NCBI GenBank assembly: GCA_029243025.1
Contig: JAQWSU010000022.1
Coordinates: forward strand, 186,001 to 250,000
From: Pirellulaceae bacterium
Lineage (GTDB): Bacteria > Planctomycetota > Planctomycetia > Pirellulales > Pirellulaceae
Length of the DNA: 64,000 bases
Reading direction: 5' to 3'
Shown: piece after piece, positions 38,900 through 47,862 of the stretch
How positions within the stretch are numbered: position 1 is the first letter of the stretch
How the letters are laid out: each line of letters begins with the position of its first letter
Made by a program: the position numbers and the translations under genes
The notes under the pieces: generated by a model
The model's input: only the letters and a program-made list of their open reading frames with translations
Told to the model about the DNA's origin: nothing
Database searches by the model: none

Positions 38900-39739
38900 A
38901 TGTGTCGTCTTTTGTTAGTGCTGTTAACCTTATTGCCTAGCTCGATATTGCCTAGCTCGATTCTCTGGGCACACGAACCGAAAGCCAAGGCAACGAAAGC
39001 CAATCGTGATCTTGAGAAGCCGATTCGTACGTTAGTCTATTCGAATACGGCTTATTATCGACATCCGGATATTCCTGCCATCAATCGGTGGTTGGTTCTA
39101 GAAGGAGACAAATACGGTATCGAATGTGACGTGACCGAACATTGGAAGGATCTGCAGCGTAGGAAGTTGGATGATTATGATCTCCTCATTCTTAACAATG
39201 CGAATCAGTTGGACCGCGTCATTCCTGTTGAACAGCGCCAGGCGGTGGAAGCTTGGTTCGAATCGGGTAAGGGGATTGTCGGTCTACATGCCGCATTAGT
39301 CATGCAAACCAAGTGGCCCTGGCTCGTTGAGCTGGGCGGCTGTGACTTTGATAGCGATTCTGTATTCCAGCGGGCTCGCGTGCTGGTTGATCCGGCGGCG
39401 AAGAACCATCCCACCGTGCGAGGGTTCGGAGATGCATTTTGGTATCAGGCTGATTGGACGAATCACACACGCTCGGTCACTGGGCTGCCAGGATTTCAAG
39501 TTTTATTACGGGTTGATGAGTCGACTTACGAGCCCGTGCAGAAATATTTCCAGGAGCGAGGAGGAAAGCCGATGGGAAAGGATCACCCGATTGCTTGGAC
39601 TCATGAAGTTGGGGACAGCCGTTTTTTTTACACAGAACTTGGCCATGATCTGCGTTCCTTGAATACCAAATTCGGGCGCCAACACGTGATCGAAGGGATC
39701 CGTTGGGCCGCAAATCGATCTTCCAAGTTGGACGAATAA
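38900..39739 (+). CDS. Exported ThuA-like protein
   Basis: 279 residues from ATG 38900, with a GGGGGG stretch upstream; a GTG at 38882 is the alternative. Signal peptide RLLLVLLTLLPSSI, then a ThuA domain (glutamine-amidotransferase-like fold): DYDLLILNNANQL, FESGKGIVGLHAAL, NHPTVRGFGDAFWYQADW and HEVGDSRFFYTELGHD with the family's GHD ending. ThuA is linked to trehalose/disaccharide use in rhizobia; planctomycete members are periplasmic and uncharacterised. A 15-bp duplication in the signal region gives LPSSILPSSI. Confidence 0.88.
   Translation: MCRLLLVLLTLLPSSILPSSILWAHEPKAKATKANRDLEKPIRTLVYSNTAYYRHPDIPAINRWLVLEGDKYGIECDVTEHWKDLQRRKLDDYDLLILNNANQLDRVIPVEQRQAVEAWFESGKGIVGLHAALVMQTKWPWLVELGGCDFDSDSVFQRARVLVDPAAKNHPTVRGFGDAFWYQADWTNHTRSVTGLPGFQVLLRVDESTYEPVQKYFQERGGKPMGKDHPIAWTHEVGDSRFFYTELGHDLRSLNTKFGRQHVIEGIRWAANRSSKLDE
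38932..38961 (+). repeat. 15-bp direct duplication in the ThuA signal-peptide region
   Basis: ATTGCCTAGCTCGAT at 38932-38946 is repeated at 38947-38961, in frame, lengthening the end of the signal peptide by five residues. Confidence 0.9.
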
Positions 39740-40178
39740 TAGGTGATTCATGAAGGATGACTTGGCTGAATGTTCACGGTTTCGTTTGTTTTCGCATTGC
39801 CTGACTTTTGACGCTCGTGGCTAATGGATGCAGTCGATTCGAATCTGCTGGGAAAAGTAGCTGAAATCGCCACAGGTTCGGGGCAAGAATTGCTTCCAGA
39901 TCGTCCGATGCGAGTTAGGTGACGGGGACGTCGATCGAACGGTGAGAATCTGATGCCCCGCATGGAGTTGGTGGTTTTGCAGGAATCGCGGAATTTGACA
40001 CGCCGGCCGAGGGAAACTTGCGACTTTTGACTTTCCTCGATTCTGATCAGGGTTTAATATTCCAACAGAGCCGCTCGACAGCGGGAGGTCTGCTTTCAGC
40101 AAAGATTTGTCTCGGTGGTTCATTGGCTTCTGGTTTTGATTGCCGCTACCGAAATCTAATAAGAACGGAGCGAATTGT
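39740..40178. other. Intergenic region
   Basis: About 440 bases between the ThuA-like gene and the dioxygenase-like gene. No ORF, RNA or repeat recognised; it presumably contains the promoter for the 40-44 kb group. Confidence 0.45.
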
Positions 40179-40892
40179 ATGAGATCACGAATAAATGGTC
40201 GGCGGTTGTTTTTGCAGCAGTCTGTTTGCGCCACTGCCGCATTTGCCACTCCCGGATTGTTTGCCGAAGAGTTGGTCAAGACATCGTCGGTTGGCGAAGG
40301 GCCTTTCTATCCCGATAAGATGCCTCTCGATACCGATAATGATCTGTTGATTATTAACGATTCGATCACGCCGGCGGTCGGCACGATTACTCATTTGACC
40401 GGACGTGTGATGGGACCGACAGGCAAGCCATTGCGAAATGCGTTCGTCGAAATCTGGCAGGTCGACAATGCGGGTTGCTACATCCATTCCGGCAGTTCCA
40501 ACAAGGAAACGTCGGATCGGAATTTTCAGGGTTATGGTCGGTTTTTGACCGATGCGAAAGGCAATTACTACTTTCGCACGATCAAGCCTGTTGAATACCC
40601 AGGCCGAACTCCCCACATTCACGTGGCTGTGAGTAAGAATGGTCGTCGAATCTTTACTACGCAGATGCTGGTTAAAGGGAACACTCGTAATGAGACTGAC
40701 GGGCTGTTTCGGCAGATCAGAAGTAAAGCCGCTCGCGACACGATTCTAGTTGACTTCAAGCCGCTACCCGGCTCAAAGCTGGCAGAGCATACGGCCAATT
40801 TTGATATTGTGCTCGGTAAGACTGTGGAAGAACTCGAAGATGGAACACTTCAAGGTGGGATTGGTGCGCCCGTTTTTCGCCGACGTGGATAA
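40179..40892 (+). CDS. Exported intradiol-dioxygenase-like protein
   Basis: 237 residues from ATG 40179 (GGAGCG upstream). The N-terminus NGRRLFLQQSVCATAAF is Tat-like with a twin arginine. The core matches intradiol ring-cleavage dioxygenases: EGPFYPD, LTGRVMGPTGKPLRNAFVEIWQVDNAGCYIH (first Tyr ligand region), FQGYGRFLTDAKGNYYFRTIKPVEYPGRTPHIHV (Tyr and two His iron ligands). It may cleave catechol-type aromatics outside the cytoplasm, although secreted family members are mostly uncharacterised. Followed by the epoxide-hydrolase-like gene after 63 bp. Confidence 0.9.
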   Translation: MRSRINGRRLFLQQSVCATAAFATPGLFAEELVKTSSVGEGPFYPDKMPLDTDNDLLIINDSITPAVGTITHLTGRVMGPTGKPLRNAFVEIWQVDNAGCYIHSGSSNKETSDRNFQGYGRFLTDAKGNYYFRTIKPVEYPGRTPHIHVAVSKNGRRIFTTQMLVKGNTRNETDGLFRQIRSKAARDTILVDFKPLPGSKLAEHTANFDIVLGKTVEELEDGTLQGGIGAPVFRRRG

Positions 40893-40955
40893 TCTCGCTA
40901 CCGAGAGCAGGCATTCGCCATTGCTTGCTGGGCTTTAGGGGAAAGACATTTAGCT

Positions 40956-41864
40956 ATGGCTTACCGCAATCTCTATCGTTTGATTTTTACAATTGGGACA
41001 ATTTCCTTAGGTATGAATGCTGTGGCCGAAGAGCAATTGGGCACGGAAGGTTATGCTAAATCGGGAGATTTGCAGATCCATTATGTGACCGCAGGCGAAG
41101 GTCCACTGATGGTGATGGTGCATGGATTTCCCGACTATTGGTATACCTGGCGAAATCAGATGCCGGAGTTGTCCAAGCATTATCAAGTCGTTGCGATCGA
41201 TCAACGCGGTTACAACAAGAGTGGGCAGCCCGAAGGAGTTGAGAATTATTCCGTCGACAAATTGGCGTCCGATGTGGCGGCGGTAATCAAGCACTTTGGT
41301 CGCGATCGGGCGATTATTGTTGGGCATGATTGGGGCGGGATCGTATCCTGGACGTTCGCCATGATGTATCCGGAAATGACGGAAAAGCTGATCATCTTGA
41401 ACACGCCTCACCCCCACGGAATTGGTCGTGAACTGGCCACGAACCCTGAGCAAGAGGCGAACAGTGAATACGCTCGGAATTTTCAAAAGCCGGACGCTGC
41501 GAGTAAGCTCTCTGCATTCGGTTTGGCTTTTTGGGTGAAGGATCCGGTGGCTCGAAAGAAGTACATCGAAGCGTTCAAGCGGTCCTCCATGGAGGGCATG
41601 CTGAATTATTACAAAGCTAATTATCCACGCCCGCCTTATCAGGCACCGGAAAAGGTAGCTGCCAAGGTCAAATGTCCGGTGCTGATGATTCATGGTTTGA
41701 AAGACAAATACTTGTTGGCTGCGGGATTAAACAGCAGCTGGGACTTTGTCGACGATGAACTCACCATCGTCACCCTGCCTGATGCTGATCACTTTGTTCA
41801 GCATGATCGGCCAGACAAAGTTACGAAGACAATTCTCAATTGGCTTGAGCCAGCAGCGGATTAA
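40956..41864 (+). CDS. Exported epoxide-hydrolase-like alpha/beta hydrolase
   Basis: 302 residues with a signal peptide ([19 protein letters not shown]). [13 protein letters not shown] is the epoxide-hydrolase oxyanion region, [10 protein letters not shown] carries the Asp nucleophile typical of epoxide hydrolases and dehalogenases, and [11 protein letters not shown] holds the catalytic His. It likely opens epoxides or related bonds in the periplasm. It follows the dioxygenase-like gene in the same direction, which suggests handling of aromatic or plant/algal compounds. Confidence 0.9.
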   Translation: MAYRNLYRLIFTIGTISLGMNAVAEEQLGTEGYAKSGDLQIHYVTAGEGPLMVMVHGFPDYWYTWRNQMPELSKHYQVVAIDQRGYNKSGQPEGVENYSVDKLASDVAAVIKHFGRDRAIIVGHDWGGIVSWTFAMMYPEMTEKLIILNTPHPHGIGRELATNPEQEANSEYARNFQKPDAASKLSAFGLAFWVKDPVARKKYIEAFKRSSMEGMLNYYKANYPRPPYQAPEKVAAKVKCPVLMIHGLKDKYLLAAGLNSSWDFVDDELTIVTLPDADHFVQHDRPDKVTKTILNWLEPAAD

Positions 41865-42048
41865 TCGATTCGCATCATCGGTTGAGTCGACTTCTGAGAG
41901 AATTCGGTCGCAATTCTTGCTGGGTAGGATTTCACGAAACCTTGCGCGCTTGGCTGGGTTAAATGAGCTGGCTGTTATTATTTCCGTTCGGCACCTTTTT
42001 GCATTTCGAGTTGGGCGAATCAGTGAAGTGATCCATGGAGCCTCATGA

Positions 42049-43026
42049 ATGAGAATTATTCCCACAGCACTCGCGATAGTTTTTGTGTGTACGATTGCCT
42101 TGGCAACGGAAGCGACTCCTCGAATCGCGTGGTACGGCACCTGGGCCGCCGCACGGGCCGAGGCAGCCCGTAGCAATCGCCCGATTTTGCTCGTTTCGGC
42201 AGCGCCCCACTGTCTGGGAGTTCCCGGTACTTGGTGACCTGGCAAGGTTGGGATGGACAGGAGTTTCTTGTCGGATGAACAGGTCGTTGCGGCTTCACGT
42301 CAATTTGTTTGTGTCCGGCTTTCGACCTACGAGAGCCAAGCGGAGGCTGATTTTCTCAAGACGATATTTGTCGGCCGATCGGGAGAAGTCGAGAACACGA
42401 CTTTCGCCGTGCTTTCACCGGATGCGAAGCGGCAGCTGGTGGCTGCCGGACGGGGCCCTCATCGATTTCGTAATGGGAGTCAGTTGGCAGCGCGATTAGA
42501 ACAGATCGCTGACGGCTATCCGGCTGGCAAAACGGCCCAGTTTACCGATCCGTTACCACCTCAGTTGGATCGGGTGGATTTAGCATTGAATGTAGCGGCC
42601 TGCGATGCGTTGCCGCTGATCGTGACCTGTCTCGAAGACACCAGTCAGCGTCAGGCTGTTGAGCGAGAATTGGCAAGACTGGCCTGGACGGAAGCATTGG
42701 CGGGCCAGTTTGTCTATGTCTCTACCTCGGACGCCCAAGAGCTTCAGCCGCTCAGCGGGCGAAATGGCCAAAGCCAAATCATGGTTGTTCATCCGGGACC
42801 ATATGGGCTGACTGGGCGCGTGATGCATCAGTTTGAGGCCGTCGACGCGACTCTGTTGAATGTTCTGAAACAGACCCTGGTCGACTTTCCTCGTACACCC
42901 AAGGATTATCGCGAACATCGTAGTTTGGGTTTGCAGCTTGGACTGAATTGGAAAACGAAGATTCCGGAGACCGATCCGCGGGCGGCGAGGGCAAAATCGC
43001 GAGCTGGAAGTCGAAAGGGGCAGTAG
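42049..43026 (+). CDS. Exported thioredoxin-like protein with in-frame TGA at codon 63 (candidate selenoprotein)
   Basis: One frame of 325 codons interrupted only by TGA at 42235-42237. GGAG precedes ATG 42049. Signal peptide IPTALAIVFVCTIALAT; then a thioredoxin-like start: TWAAARAEAARSNRPILLVS, APHC (Cys55), VPGTW, TGA (63), PGKVGMDRSFLSDEQVV and SRQFVCVRLSTYE, as in proteins where the residue after the first strand is redox-active. Beyond the stop the frame stays open for 262 codons in the same style, with no signal peptide of its own. A 7-bp hairpin follows the TGA. A weak ribosome site (AAGG) before ATG 42253 means separate translation of the second part cannot be excluded; a nonsense mutation or sequencing error is also possible. 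Confidence 0.66.
42235..42272 (+). promoter_or_regulatory. Candidate bacterial SECIS: in-frame TGA plus hairpin
   Basis: TGA at 42235-42237. GACAGGA (42256-42262) pairs with TCTTGTC (42266-42272) over 7 bp including one G-U pair, enclosing the loop GTT (42263-42265). The loop begins 25 bases after the TGA and starts with G, within the spacing and loop rule known for bacterial SECIS elements. Hairpin seen by eye only. Confidence 0.45.
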
Positions 43027-43159
43027 GCCCAATCGAGTGAGCCGAAAGTCAAAAAGTGAATGGGAACGCTGATTATGCTCGACATCATTGAGCCCGCGGG
43101 GTTAAACTACCTGGACTGGAACATTTGACGTTTTCCATTCCTCGAGAAAGGATTTTTTC

Positions 43160-44134
43160 ATGAGCCGCCCATCGAATCGCGACCACCAAGACGTGAGTCG
43201 TCGCCGTTTTATTAAGACGGTAGGCACAGCAGCTATTGCAACCGCCTCGGCGCCTCTGGTTTTTGATCCTCGCTTCGTGCATGCGGCTCCAGCGGCTGAC
43301 TCAGCGGCCGAAACGGTGGTGGGGCAGTTTTACCAAACGTTGAATAAAGATCAGGTAGCCAAAATCTGTTTGCCGTTTGACCATCAACTCAGACGCCGTA
43401 TTAGTGCGAATTGGCACATTACTGAGCCCTTGATCGGTAGTGACTTCTACTCGAAAGAGCAGCAAGCGTTGATCAAACAGATTGTCAAAAATGTGACGTC
43501 TGAATCGGGCTACGAGCGTTTGATGCGTCAAATGGATGATGATGATGGTGGCATCGAGAGTTACAGTGTGGCGATGTTTGGAACGCCTGGCCAAGGCAAG
43601 TTTCAGTGGGAGTTGACGGGTCGGCATCTTACACTCAGGGCCGACGGTGATAGCGTTGATCGAGCGGCATTCGGTGGCCCTGTTGTCTATGGTCACGGAG
43701 AATCCGATCCAAAAGAAAATCTGTTCTATTACCAAACGACGCAAGCGAACAAAGTTTTTAACTCACTTGATCCGGCGCAGTCCAAGCAGGCATTGGTGAT
43801 GAAAGCGCCGCAGGAATCGGCTCTGAAATTGCAGGGTAAACAAGGTCAATTTCCGGGCATTCCCGTCAGCCAGCTAACAGAAGACCAAAAACAATTGGTC
43901 GAATCGACGATCAAAATGTTACTCGATCCATACCGATCCGAAGATGTCGAAGAAGTCATGGCGATCCTGAAAGCGAATGGCGGGGCCGATGGTCTTCGCA
44001 TGGCTTTTTATCAGCAAGAAGATCTCAATGATGACAAAGAATGGGACATTTGGCGTGTGGAAGGTCCCGGGTTCGTTTGGCACTTTCGCGGTGCACCGCA
44101 TGTCCATGCTTACATCAACATTGGCGTGGTGTAA
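43160..44134 (+). CDS. DUF3500 protein with Tat signal
   Basis: 324 residues; AAGGA precedes the ATG. The N-terminus has a twin-arginine signal (SRRRFIKTVGTAAIATASAP), so it is exported folded. The mature part matches DUF3500: ICLPFDHQLRRRISANWHI, GHGESDPKENLFYYQTTQANKVF, YRSEDVEEVMAIL, and the C-terminal WDIWRVEGPGFVWHFRGAPHVH, whose histidines could bind metal. Biochemical function is unknown. It is the last of four same-strand genes from 40179. Confidence 0.82.
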   Translation: MSRPSNRDHQDVSRRRFIKTVGTAAIATASAPLVFDPRFVHAAPAADSAAETVVGQFYQTLNKDQVAKICLPFDHQLRRRISANWHITEPLIGSDFYSKEQQALIKQIVKNVTSESGYERLMRQMDDDDGGIESYSVAMFGTPGQGKFQWELTGRHLTLRADGDSVDRAAFGGPVVYGHGESDPKENLFYYQTTQANKVFNSLDPAQSKQALVMKAPQESALKLQGKQGQFPGIPVSQLTEDQKQLVESTIKMLLDPYRSEDVEEVMAILKANGGADGLRMAFYQQEDLNDDKEWDIWRVEGPGFVWHFRGAPHVHAYINIGVV

Positions 44135-44204
44135 TTTGTCTGCTTGATTGGGATGATCAGTTGGAGCAAGACTCGCAAACTTGCGTCACGGGTCTTGAGA
44201 GCCT

Positions 44205-44233
44205 CTCATCGGCTCCAGCAGCGAACCGATGAG
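44205..44233. other. Inverted repeat between convergent genes
   Basis: CTCATCGG at 44205-44212 pairs with CCGATGAG at 44226-44233 around a 13-base loop, between the converging DUF3500 and CorA genes. No T-run, so terminator function is uncertain. Confidence 0.4.
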
Positions 44234-44253
44234 CCCGATTGCCAAACGTTGGC

Positions 44254-45426
44254 CTACGCGGCGCGCTGCGGTGAAAATGGCACGTGATCGTGATCCAGGA
44301 CTCGCGTCTGAATCTCTGAATTCCGATTGCCGCTGGGCTTTATTTGGCTACTTTTCTTCGCCTCATTGAGATTCGCGACCTGAATCCAACCTCGCTTGTG
44401 AAAGAACCAGATCATCACAAACGCAGTCGCGATCATCAGCCCCCAAACAAACGGATAGCTATAAGCGTAACTTAGCTCCGGCATGTGTTCAAAATTCATT
44501 CCGTAGATACCTGCGACGAACGTGAGTGGAACAAAGATGCTGGACATGATCGTCAGTACCTTCATCACTTCGTTCGAGCGATGGGCGACGGACGACATGT
44601 AGGTGTTGAGCAGACCCGAGGCCATTTCACGATACATCTCCACTACTTCCGCCGTCTGCACGCAATGATCGTAAGTATCGCGAAGGAAGATCTTGATATC
44701 GTCATCGATCACTTTGCAGTCAGTGACCAATAAAGACTGAACAGCATCTCGTTGCGGCCAGACAGCTCGCCGCACGTTGACAAGTCGATTTCGCACGAGG
44801 TTGACTTGTTGCAGCAGGGCAGGGCGCGGGTCGGAAATGACTTCTCGTTCGAGTGACTCAAGTTGTTCGCCAAGTACTTCGAGCACGGGGTAGGCTGCAT
44901 CCACGGTCGTGTCGAGCAGCGCATAAGCTAAATAGCCGGCGCCCGACCCTCGTAGTCGAGCTGTTGGATTGGCGATGCGATTTCGTACAGGATCTAATCG
45001 GTTGTTGGGTTTGTCCTCGAAAGTAATTACATAATTCGAGCCCACAATGATTCCTAGTTGCGAGAGATGAACTTCGTCATCATCTGAGATCTCGATGAGC
45101 CTCGCAATGATCAACATCTGTTCGCCGTACGTTTCAGCCTTTGATCGCTGAGGCACGTTCACAACGTCTTCCATCGCCAGCGGATGGATTTTGAATCGGA
45201 TGGCGATTTCGTGCAGGGCTGCTTCATCGCGGAATCCTTGGATGTCTATCCAAATGACTTCGCCTGCTTTGAGATTTTCGGGAAGTTCAGCGACGCTGGA
45301 GAGCTCCTGATCAACGGCTGATTGGGGACAATATCGGACGCAACGGATCTTTGTGTCCGAAGCGTCTGGCCGAATCAGTAGAGTTCCGGGACGGGCGCCG
45401 GGTTGGGGGTGGTGTTTACGGAACAT
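44254..45426 (-). CDS. corA: CorA-type magnesium/cobalt channel
   Basis: 390 residues. The cytoplasmic domain is followed by two C-terminal membrane helices; the end of the first carries YGMNFEHMPEL with the GMN selectivity motif that defines the family. EVMKVLTIMSSIFVPLTFVAGIYGMN and FVWGLMIATAFVMIWFFHKRGW are the two helices. It forms a pentameric Mg2+/Co2+ channel in the inner membrane. It lies 82 bp downstream of the MscS gene on the same strand and may end the same transcript. Confidence 0.95.
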   Translation of the reverse strand: MFRKHHPQPGARPGTLLIRPDASDTKIRCVRYCPQSAVDQELSSVAELPENLKAGEVIWIDIQGFRDEAALHEIAIRFKIHPLAMEDVVNVPQRSKAETYGEQMLIIARLIEISDDDEVHLSQLGIIVGSNYVITFEDKPNNRLDPVRNRIANPTARLRGSGAGYLAYALLDTTVDAAYPVLEVLGEQLESLEREVISDPRPALLQQVNLVRNRLVNVRRAVWPQRDAVQSLLVTDCKVIDDDIKIFLRDTYDHCVQTAEVVEMYREMASGLLNTYMSSVAHRSNEVMKVLTIMSSIFVPLTFVAGIYGMNFEHMPELSYAYSYPFVWGLMIATAFVMIWFFHKRGWIQVANLNEAKKSSQIKPSGNRNSEIQTRVLDHDHVPFSPQRAA

Positions 45427-45508
45427 CGTGTCGGGTCACTTTCTATTCGATTGCGTTTGAGGGATGCCGAAAATGAAGGTGTTTCAAGAGTTCAGGGGGC
45501 AGACGCGG

Positions 45509-47851
45509 TTAGGCGGCTTTCATCCGTTTGATTTCCAACTGGTCGCTGATTTGTCGCAGGTTCACTTCGATCGGTGCGCTGGTGTCCACATGCACATCCC
45601 GTTGTGGGAAGGCGACGACGATATTTGCCTGTTCAAACAGGCGGTCCATGGTCACTCGCACATCACTGGCGATCCGTTCACCTTCCATTTGCGTTCGCAT
45701 ATGAATCCAGAAGTGGGCTTCGAACATCAACGCGTTGTCCCCAAAGTCCTTGAAGAGAATGATCGGCGCCGGTGTTTTCAGTACCTCGGCATGGTCTAAG
45801 ACTGACTCACGAACGAGGCGGCAGACTTGTTCCACGGGTGAACCATAGGCGACACCAACTCGGACGACCGTACGGATTCTCGTGTCGGATAACGTCCAGT
45901 TTGTGACATTGTTTTCGAGGAATTTGCTGTTGGGAACGATGATTTCCAGATTCGAACCGGTCTTAACTCGCGTACTTCGCGCACCAATTCGTTCAATGAC
46001 ACCGTTCAAACCTTCAATGTCAACCATGTCGCCGACACGTACAGGACGTTCGGCAAGCATGATCAATCCGCTGATGAAATTGTTTAAAACGTTTTGACTT
46101 CCAAAACCAACACCGATTGCGATTGCACCGCCCATAAAGGCGAATACGGTCAGTGGCAAATTGATAATTTCTAAAGCGATAAAGCCGAAGCATGTAACCA
46201 ACATGTAAAACGCGATACTTTGAAATGCGACCGCAGCACCTTGGTTGAGGCCAAAACGGGGCAGCAGTCGTGTGCCGAGAATTCGGCTCGATATTCTGGC
46301 CGAATAAATGCCCATCAACAGGAGGATCGTACCCCAAAGAATCTTGCCCACGGTGATAGGGCGATCATCAACCGATGTGATCTCATAATTCCAGCATGTG
46401 GTGATGACTTGTTGCAGGCGGGCAATCCATTCTTGAGCTGACTTGGGATCCAGGCTTTGTTCAACCTCTTGGCGGAAACGATCGAGTGTTTGTCCGGCGC
46501 TTTTGATCAGGACGATTTGCGAATTGTAGGCAGAAATGGCCTGTTCCAGTTCCTCGCTCTGCCGCTCGATGAGCGGCCGAACATCTTCCGGCATGTTTCG
46601 ACTCGTCAGTAAACGTTTGCGGACAGTGGCCATGTCTCCCACACGCTCATCGGATCGGATTTCTAATAATCTTTCGAATTGAGAGATCTCGGACTGTACA
46701 TTTTCGAGTTCGCCAGTCCACTTGGCGATCTCTGTCTTGGCGACCTGATCGTTGGCGAGATCGAAACGCCTTCGCCAAACGATTCGCATGGTTCCTGCGT
46801 GGCCAATCACTCGTTGGAGCACTGATACATGCTCTTGATTTAACTCGCGAAGGAGTCGCCACATGTTGGCGGTTTCAACTAACGCGGGCGTTTGGTTGAC
46901 GGCATTTTCAAGAGTACGCGTGGAGAGAAGATAGTTTTGTTCGAGTTCCGTCAGATTGGCGAGTGCGATCTCGAGTTGTTGACGAAGGTCGGACTCGGCT
47001 TTTTCCGTGATTGCGATACGCGCGTTGAGTTCTTTTTGGGTGAATACGGTCGAACCTCTCATCCGATCAATTCGATCGCGATAGAGCGTGCATTTTTGCT
47101 CACTGACTTGGTGTTCAAGTTCGTTGATTTCAAGTTCGATTTGGCGCTGGCGAACGGCTTCGGCCGTGCCGCGACTTCGCAGTTTCAACATGGCGTATTT
47201 GCGCATCATCTGATCGTCTGCGTTGGTCGAGTCGAGGGACTCACGAGTAAGACGGCGTCGGGATTCGCTGGCGCTATGTTGTTTTTTTGCGGTTTCGTGT
47301 GATGATCGGGCCGCTTCGATTTCGAGTTCAATCGACTCCAGCCGATGGCATTCCGTGTTCAACTGGTCACGTAAGGTATCTAACATCAGGAACGAGTAAC
47401 GTTTGCGATCTCCCGTCGGTGCGATTCGCATTCGATCCACTTCGTCCCGCACACGCGATAACTCTGCTTGTAACTCTCCCTTGCGAACTAAATTGGCAGA
47501 GTGATTCGCGTAGAGGAGATCGAGCCACTTGAGGAGTTCCAACTCCAAGTCGGCACTCTCCGGAATCGGTTGATCCGGGTTCTCCTGTTTAAAAGCTTGC
47601 ACAGCCTGTTGCACCCGAGTGATCATGGCCGCAATTTCGTGACGACTTTCGGTGATCTCTGCAGGGGAAATGTTTGAATCATCTTTCAACGGAGCAGCTT
47701 TTGAAGTCGCAACTTTTGAGGCATGACTTGCCGTTGTAGTCGGCAATTTGAGCTGAGCCGGCAGCTGTGAGGGAGTCGTAACCAGAGTCAAGAGCGAGAG
47801 GAAGGAAATCCATTTTGCGACTTGGGCTGGTTGAGGGCAATGAATGATCAT
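45509..47851 (-). CDS. Large MscS-family mechanosensitive channel with coiled-coil periplasmic domain
   Basis: 780 residues. Signal peptide (ISFLSLLTLVTTPSQLPAQ), then about 400 residues of charged heptad-like helix (ELEHQVSEQKCTLYRDRIDRM and similar), several membrane segments, and the MscS core. The pore helix region FMGGAIAIGVGFGSQNVLNNFISG and the beta domain RPVRVGDMVDIEGLNGVIERIGARSTRVKT are typical, followed by IIVPNSKFLENNVTNW. It opens on membrane tension to release solutes. Overlap-free 11-bp gap from the lipase gene upstream supports an operon with it. Confidence 0.93.
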   Translation of the reverse strand: MIIHCPQPAQVAKWISFLSLLTLVTTPSQLPAQLKLPTTTASHASKVATSKAAPLKDDSNISPAEITESRHEIAAMITRVQQAVQAFKQENPDQPIPESADLELELLKWLDLLYANHSANLVRKGELQAELSRVRDEVDRMRIAPTGDRKRYSFLMLDTLRDQLNTECHRLESIELEIEAARSSHETAKKQHSASESRRRLTRESLDSTNADDQMMRKYAMLKLRSRGTAEAVRQRQIELEINELEHQVSEQKCTLYRDRIDRMRGSTVFTQKELNARIAITEKAESDLRQQLEIALANLTELEQNYLLSTRTLENAVNQTPALVETANMWRLLRELNQEHVSVLQRVIGHAGTMRIVWRRRFDLANDQVAKTEIAKWTGELENVQSEISQFERLLEIRSDERVGDMATVRKRLLTSRNMPEDVRPLIERQSEELEQAISAYNSQIVLIKSAGQTLDRFRQEVEQSLDPKSAQEWIARLQQVITTCWNYEITSVDDRPITVGKILWGTILLLMGIYSARISSRILGTRLLPRFGLNQGAAVAFQSIAFYMLVTCFGFIALEIINLPLTVFAFMGGAIAIGVGFGSQNVLNNFISGLIMLAERPVRVGDMVDIEGLNGVIERIGARSTRVKTGSNLEIIVPNSKFLENNVTNWTLSDTRIRTVVRVGVAYGSPVEQVCRLVRESVLDHAEVLKTPAPIILFKDFGDNALMFEAHFWIHMRTQMEGERIASDVRVTMDRLFEQANIVVAFPQRDVHVDTSAPIEVNLRQISDQLEIKRMKAA

Positions 47852-47862
47852 GGGTCAACTTT

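Noticed and set aside
42253-43026. A separate gene starting at ATG 42253
   Set aside because: Same frame as the upstream part and no signal peptide. A weak AAGG ribosome site exists, so this is kept as an alternative in the feature text but not called as a gene.
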